Assembly: GCA_934085585.1 (NCBI GenBank)
Contig: CAKOHI010000006.1
Location: 1-64,000, forward strand
Reading direction: 5' to 3'
Origin: an uncultured Bacilli bacterium
Lineage (GTDB): Bacteria; Bacillota_I; Bacilli_A; RF39; UBA660
Length of the DNA: 64,000 bases
Shown piece after piece: positions 59,608 to 64,000 of this stretch. A program made the translations under genes and the position numbers. Within the stretch, counting starts at the first letter, position 1; every line of letters starts with the position of its first letter. The notes beneath the pieces were generated by a model that did not search any database, had not been told where the DNA came from, and was given only the letters and a program-made list of their open reading frames with translations.

Positions 59608-60966
59608 ATGAACAAATTAACTAATTATAATAACAAAAGAAATTTTAAAATAACAAGTGAACCTATTGGTAAAATATCTAAAAAAAATAAAAAACTTACA
59701 TTTTGTGTTCAACATCACCTTGCTAGAAAAGATCACTACGATTTTAGATTAGAGCATGAAGGTACTATGTCTTCATGGGCAGTACCAAAAGGACCTTCAT
59801 ATAATCCTAAAGACAAAAGACTAGCAGTTAAAGTTGAAGACCATCCCCTTTCATATAAAACTTTCGAAGGCACAATTCCTAAAGGTGAATATGGAGCTGG
59901 AACTGTAATGCTTTTTGATCTTGGGTTTTATGAGATAATTAAATACGAAAAAAATATAATAAAAGTAATTTTACATGGTAAAAGATTAAAAGGAATCTGG
60001 ACCCTTGCTCATTTTAAAGAAAATAATTGGCTTTTAATAAAAGATAATGACTTTTATACTAATTATATTAATATAAAAAAATACAAAAGAAGTATCAAGA
60101 CAAATAGAACTATGGAAGAAATAAAAAATAATGAAAAGAAAATAGATATAACCATTACTAATCCACAAAAGAAAATAATCGGAAACATTACTAAAAAAGA
60201 AATAACCAATTACTATCAAAAAATTGCGCCATTCATGATGCCTTATCTAGAAAATAGATTAATCAGTGTAATCAGAGCACCATCAGGAATAAACAATAAT
60301 AAATTTTTTAAAAAGCATTTGGAAAATCAAGATGGATATTTAGAAAAATTAAATGTTCAATCTAAAAATGGCAAAGAAAAAGACTATTATTATATGCTAG
60401 ATGAAATAAGTTTATTAAGTGAAGTTCAAATGAACAGTTATGAATTTCATATCTGGGGAAGCAATGCTTCAAAAGTAAATACTCCCAACATAATGGTTTT
60501 TGACTTCGATCCAGATGAAAATCTTCCAATAAGCAAATTAAGAAAAGGTTGTAAAATACTAAAAGAAACATTAGATAATATAAATTTAACATCATTTATA
60601 AAGACCAGTGGAAATAAAGGTTATCATATTCTAATCCCATTTCAATCAAAACTTACATGGCATAAATTCTATCAAATATCTAATAATATAGCAGTTTTTT
60701 TAGAAAATACTTATCCCGATTTATTTACAACAAATATTAGAAAAGAAAATAGAAAAGGAAAAATATTTATTGATTATTTAAGGAATCAAAAAAAAGCAAC
60801 ATCAGTTGCACCATATTCAATTCGTCTAAAAGATAATGCTCCTATTTCCATGCCCATATCATGGAACGAACTTGATAAAATAAAACCAAATGACATCACT
60901 ATAAAAAACATATTTAAAATGAAAAAGAAAAAAAATCCTTGGAAAGACTTTTTTACATCAAATTAA
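59608..60966 (+). CDS. LigD-like protein: phosphoesterase plus polymerase, no ligase domain
   Basis: 452 residues from the ATG at 59608 (GGTGA upstream). N-terminal LigD 3'-phosphoesterase domain (about 25-150) with its His/Asp site in HHLARKDHYDFRLEHEG and WAVPKGPS; C-terminal LigD polymerase (archaeo-eukaryotic primase fold, about 190-445) with the Asp-x-Asp motif FDFDPDE and SGNKGYHI. The ATP-dependent ligase module is absent. Such proteins act in bacterial end joining with Ku and a separate ligase; neither is in this window. Confidence 0.88.
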   Translation: MNKLTNYNNKRNFKITSEPIGKISKKNKKLTFCVQHHLARKDHYDFRLEHEGTMSSWAVPKGPSYNPKDKRLAVKVEDHPLSYKTFEGTIPKGEYGAGTVMLFDLGFYEIIKYEKNIIKVILHGKRLKGIWTLAHFKENNWLLIKDNDFYTNYINIKKYKRSIKTNRTMEEIKNNEKKIDITITNPQKKIIGNITKKEITNYYQKIAPFMMPYLENRLISVIRAPSGINNNKFFKKHLENQDGYLEKLNVQSKNGKEKDYYYMLDEISLLSEVQMNSYEFHIWGSNASKVNTPNIMVFDFDPDENLPISKLRKGCKILKETLDNINLTSFIKTSGNKGYHILIPFQSKLTWHKFYQISNNIAVFLENTYPDLFTTNIRKENRKGKIFIDYLRNQKKATSVAPYSIRLKDNAPISMPISWNELDKIKPNDITIKNIFKMKKKKNPWKDFFTSN

Positions 60967-61883
60967 TCTAAAGTATTAATATCTATCCCCTCTGCTTCAA
61001 ATAATTCTTTAAATTTTTCTTTAAAATTAACAATTTCTTTTACCTTTACATCATTATAAATATTTTTAGAATTTTTAATAGCTTTATAAAAATCCACGAT
61101 TGACACTATTTTTCTATTATCATATAAAGCAAATGTCAAAGCATTAGCAACAATTGTCAAACAAATATCGGGATATCTACTAGAAATTTCATAGACTCTT
61201 TTATATTCATCAGTCATTTCCACAATAAAAGCCATAATTTTTTCAATAACAAATGGTTGATAATTTACTTTAACACCAACTTGACGTTCTAATTTAGGCA
61301 AAGAACCCATTAATATTTTAACAACCGTAGGTTTATCCGCTTCTAAAACATCAATTTTTTGAAATCTACGTAAAAAAGCTCTATCTCTCAAAATATATTG
61401 TTCATATTCTTCAGTAGTTGTTGCCCCGATCATTTTAATTTGTCCACGGTCAAGTCCAGCTTTTAACATATTAGCAAAATCCATACCTCCAGCTTTATTA
61501 ACAAGCAAATGAGTTTCATCAATAAATATAATTGTATTAAGTCTTTCAGATAATTCCCTTACTAATAAGTCTAGTCTATTTTCAATTTGACCATCGCTCA
61601 TAGTTTCTCCTATCAAACTAGTAATATTCACCTTTATTAAACTATAATTTTTTAAAGCATCTGGAACTAATCCTTTTTGTATTCTATATGCTAATCCTTC
61701 AACAATAGCAGTTTTCCCAATACCAGGTTTACCAACAAGTAATGCACTTTTTTCTGGAGTTAAAAGAGTTAAAATAACTTGTTTTATTTCTTCATCTCTA
61801 GCAATTGCGGGATCAGTTATATATTCTTTCGTAGTTAAATCAACACCATATCTTTCTAACATACTTATTTTTTCATTATTCAT
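60963..61883 (-). CDS. ClpB/ClpA-like single-domain AAA+ ATPase
   Basis: 306 residues from the ATG at 61883 (AGGTGAT upstream). One AAA+ module of the ClpA/B D1 type: lead-in ITDPAIARDEEIKQVILTL, Walker A GKPGIGKTA, Walker B IIFIDETHLL, sensor 1 IGATTTEEYEQY, arginine-finger region RAFLRRFQKI. No N-domain and no second AAA module, half the size of ClpB. An extended -10 (TGA-TATAAT) lies upstream. Downstream of dacB-spmA-spmB, so a sporulation role is possible but unproved. Its end overlaps the LigD-like gene by 4 bp. Confidence 0.85.
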   Translation of the reverse strand: MNNEKISMLERYGVDLTTKEYITDPAIARDEEIKQVILTLLTPEKSALLVGKPGIGKTAIVEGLAYRIQKGLVPDALKNYSLIKVNITSLIGETMSDGQIENRLDLLVRELSERLNTIIFIDETHLLVNKAGGMDFANMLKAGLDRGQIKMIGATTTEEYEQYILRDRAFLRRFQKIDVLEADKPTVVKILMGSLPKLERQVGVKVNYQPFVIEKIMAFIVEMTDEYKRVYEISSRYPDICLTIVANALTFALYDNRKIVSIVDFYKAIKNSKNIYNDVKVKEIVNFKEKFKELFEAEGIDINTLD

Positions 61884-61947
61884 ACAATCACCTAATAAAA
61901 TTATTATATCATTAATGAACAATTTTTTAAAGAAAATTGTATTAATT

Positions 61948-62466
61948 TTAAAAGAACATCGCTGTTAATATAAAAGCAACAACAATACCAATTAAATCAG
62001 CAATTAATCCAACAACCAAAGAATACCTTATTTTTTTTACCCCAATAGAACCAAAATATAAAGCTAAAACATAAATCGTAGTATCTGTACAACCTTGTAA
62101 AACACTAGCGAGTCTTCCAGCATAAGAATCTGGCCCATAATTAATAAATATATCATTCATAATTGCTAAAGTTGCAGTTCCAGAAATAGGTCTTAAAATA
62201 GCCATAGGTAAAATATCTAAAGGAATATTAAACTTCATTAAGAAGCCTTCAAAAACACTCAATACTTCATAAACAAAATTACTATCAAGAAATATATTAA
62301 TGGCAAAAACCATTGCAATAACATTTGGAAAAATATTAACAGATATCTGTAAACCCTCTTTAGCACCTTCTAAAAATGACTCATAAATACTTACCTTCTT
62401 TATAAAACCATAAAAAACAACAAAAAAAACAAAAAGAGGAATTACTACTTTAGATAAAGTATTCAA
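61948..62466 (-). CDS. spmB: Spore maturation protein B
   Basis: 172 residues with about five TM segments, including the conserved LPMAILRPISGTATLAIMNDIF and GCTDTTIYVLALYFGSIGVKK. SpmA and SpmB are membrane proteins needed for spore core dehydration. Overlaps spmA by 4 bp (ATGA), the B. subtilis order dacB-spmA-spmB. Confidence 0.96.
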   Translation of the reverse strand: MNTLSKVVIPLFVFFVVFYGFIKKVSIYESFLEGAKEGLQISVNIFPNVIAMVFAINIFLDSNFVYEVLSVFEGFLMKFNIPLDILPMAILRPISGTATLAIMNDIFINYGPDSYAGRLASVLQGCTDTTIYVLALYFGSIGVKKIRYSLVVGLIADLIGIVVAFILTAMFF

Positions 62467-63044
62467 TTTTTACCTCGCTTTCTAATAAAATAATCTATTG
62501 TAACAGCACCTATACAAGAACAAATCGTAGCAATTGCCCCAGGAATAATTATTTCCGAAGGATTAACAGATCCATGCGATATTCTTAAAGCCAAAACTGT
62601 CGTAGGAACAATAGTAACTCCCGCGGTATTTAAAACTAAAAAAGTAATCATAGGTACACTTGCAGTATCTTTTTTATTATTAATTTTTTGAAGTTCACTC
62701 ATAGCTTTTAATCCAAAAGGTGTTGCAGCACTTCCAAGCCCCATCATATTGGCAGCTATATTCGAAGCAATAAATCCCAGTGCAGGATTATCTTTTGGAA
62801 CACTCGGAAAAAGTCTTGATAAAATAGGTTCTAAAAATTTAGCAAATTTGGTTAGCAAACCAGCATCTTCAGCTATTTTCATAATCCCACTCCATAAAAC
62901 AATAACGGGAAAAATTGATAACATAAGCTCCAATGCTTCTGCTCCATTAGTTAAAATACTTTCATTTATATTAGAAATATTACCTGTTAAAAAAGAATAT
63001 GTTACTCCGATAATTATTAGAAAAAACCAAATATAACTTACCAT
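62463..63044 (-). CDS. spmA: Spore maturation protein A
   Basis: 193 residues from the ATG at 63044, chosen because GGGTGG stands 5 bp before it; ten further codons upstream are open but lie inside dacB. Hydrophobic, with the conserved NIAANMMGLGSAATPFGLKAM. It overlaps the dacB stop by 7 bp. Known to act with SpmB in spore dehydration; the transported species is not established. Confidence 0.96.
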   Translation of the reverse strand: MVSYIWFFLIIIGVTYSFLTGNISNINESILTNGAEALELMLSIFPVIVLWSGIMKIAEDAGLLTKFAKFLEPILSRLFPSVPKDNPALGFIASNIAANMMGLGSAATPFGLKAMSELQKINNKKDTASVPMITFLVLNTAGVTIVPTTVLALRISHGSVNPSEIIIPGAIATICSCIGAVTIDYFIRKRGKN

Positions 63045-64000
63045 TTCAACCACCCAATTAACCTTTCCCACCAACTTTTCTTCTCTTCTTTTATAACCGT
63101 TTTAACATAAATTTTTTCTTTTCTAACCACACTTCCATTTAAACTGACTTTAACATACCCAACAATATCACCAGAAGAATATTTTTTATTATCATATAAC
63201 TCATAACTTATATCTATTTTCTTTTTATCTTTATTTTTTACACTAACATAAATATCTTCATCTAAATAAAGAATATCATTTTTATAAATATTTTCATCTT
63301 TAATTTTAATATTATCTTTACCTAATACTTTAACGGCTTTATAATTTCTAAATATTTCTTCATACATATTTTTATGATCTAAAAAATCATTTCCATCATT
63401 TAAAGTAACTACTACAACATTAATATTATTTCTTGAACCAGTTGTAACCAATGTTCTTCTTGCTTTTTCTGTAAATCCAGTTTTACCACCTGTAATATAA
63501 TCTTCACTATGAAGTAATTTATTTTTATTTGTCCAATTATATGTTTTATCACTTGATTTAGCAACATATTTTTTAGTACCAAATATTTCTCTAAAAGTTT
63601 TATTATTCATTGCATATTTAGTAAGTATTGCCATATCATAAGCCGTAGAATAATTAGCACTACCATCATTTTCTTCTAACCCATGAGCATTTACAAAATT
63701 ACTATTTTTCATTCCAATATTACTAGCAAGTTCATTCATAAGATGAGCAAACCCTTCCATAGAACCTGCCACATTTTTAGCTAAAACAACCGCCGCATCA
63801 TTACCACTTCGCATGATAAGGCCATAAAGTAAATCTTTAATTGTTATTTTTTCTCCAACATTAATATATATAGCACTACCATAAGCTTTTAAAACTTCTT
63901 CTTCAACAGTAATTTCTCTATTTATATCAGTATTTTCAATTACTACTATCGCTGTCATTATTTTAGTAATACTTGCAATTAGTCTTCTATCATCTTTATT
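63038..64000 (-). CDS. dacB: D-alanyl-D-alanine carboxypeptidase DacB/DacF type (5' end cut by window)
   Basis: The frame is open to base 64000; the N-terminus and signal peptide lie beyond the edge. Penicillin-binding motifs are present: SITK (SxxK, about 63975-63990), SGN in MRSGNDAA and KTG in TGGKTGFT, followed by a beta-rich PBP5-like C-terminal domain and an amphipathic membrane tail (KSWWERLIGWLKW). With spmA and spmB downstream this is the sporulation operon, where the enzyme lowers cortex cross-linking; dacF is the alternative name. Confidence 0.93.
   Translation of the reverse strand, partial: NKDDRRLIASITKIMTAIVVIENTDINREITVEEEVLKAYGSAIYINVGEKITIKDLLYGLIMRSGNDAAVVLAKNVAGSMEGFAHLMNELASNIGMKNSNFVNAHGLEENDGSANYSTAYDMAILTKYAMNNKTFREIFGTKKYVAKSSDKTYNWTNKNKLLHSEDYITGGKTGFTEKARRTLVTTGSRNNINVVVVTLNDGNDFLDHKNMYEEIFRNYKAVKVLGKDNIKIKDENIYKNDILYLDEDIYVSVKNKDKKKIDISYELYDNKKYSSGDIVGYVKVSLNGSVVRKEKIYVKTVIKEEKKSWWERLIGWLKW

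Noticed and set aside
1..64000. CRISPR array, prophage, rRNA operon or complete insertion sequence
   Set aside because: I looked for regular spaced repeats, phage structural genes, rRNA cores and transposases with terminal repeats and found none; the Rpn genes are the only mobile-type genes seen.

Overview
The window is chromosomal DNA of a very AT-rich, endospore-forming Firmicute, most likely an uncultured gut-type Bacilli/Erysipelotrichia-like lineage. The grounds are the low G+C, strong GGAGG-type ribosome binding sites, TTGACA/TATAAT promoters, a T-box leader, a glmS ribozyme, EzrA, and sporulation genes (spoVS, CotF-like coat genes, dacB-spmA-spmB). The neighbourhood ezrA / nifS-type desulfurase / thiI matches the Bacillus order. 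The species cannot be named from the sequence.

Layout. 0-5.3 kb: the start of a secreted protein with a SipW-like signal, a 65-aa gene, then thiI, a cysteine desulfurase, ezrA and a DUF308 membrane protein on the minus strand. 5.3-8 kb: consensus promoter, glmS ribozyme and glmS, then a GNAT gene. 8.0-8.9 kb: two tRNA operons (Val-Thr-Tyr-Gln-Lys and Arg-Pro). 9-13.3 kb: miaB, serS with a T-box leader, and a Fur/PerR-type repressor with rubrerythrin under a 7-1-7 operator. 13.4-17.7 kb: spoVS, a membrane protein, and a suf operon (csoR-sufC-sufD'-sufU-sufB) headed by a CsoR repressor whose operator lies inside its promoter. 17.7-20.5 kb: tRNA-Thr followed by broken genes (Nudix with an in-frame stop, a frameshifted HopA1-like gene, a truncated methyltransferase). 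20.5-24.6 kb: two HD hydrolase paralogues, a frameshift-split gene and sodA. 24.6-30.8 kb: a two-component system next to a MacB/FtsX-type ABC exporter. 30.9-33.1 kb: two coat genes, an Rpn-type nuclease/transposase gene and decayed small genes. 33.2-41 kb: LTA synthase, Xre regulator, GT2, GH25 lysozyme, SDR and CBS-pyrophosphatase. 41-48.9 kb: uvrB, an undecaprenyl-phosphate recycling operon, a decayed Rpn gene, a glycolipid-type GT4 and sufS. 49-54.9 kb: an unannotated small RNA gene, an AI-2E-family transporter, tex, small hypotheticals and hsp20 under a CIRCE-like operator. 55-64 kb: a membrane metallopeptidase, a CDF-like protein, nitroreductase, tRNA-His, ASCH, a LigD-like PE-Pol protein without ligase, a ClpB-like AAA+ ATPase, spmB, spmA and the 3' part of dacB.

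How the genes fit together. Sulfur and Fe-S supply is spread over three loci (nifS-thiI; the suf operon; sufS). Envelope work is prominent: GlmS, LtaS, GT4, and PopT/PAP2/undecaprenol kinase/SanA. Stress control is readable in the DNA: CsoR, Fur/PerR, LexA-like and CIRCE-like operators. The most novel-looking elements are a roughly 95-nt RNA at 49.1 kb with a perfect promoter and terminator, and a duplicated promoter module carrying exact Spo0A boxes (10.6 and 32.3 kb).
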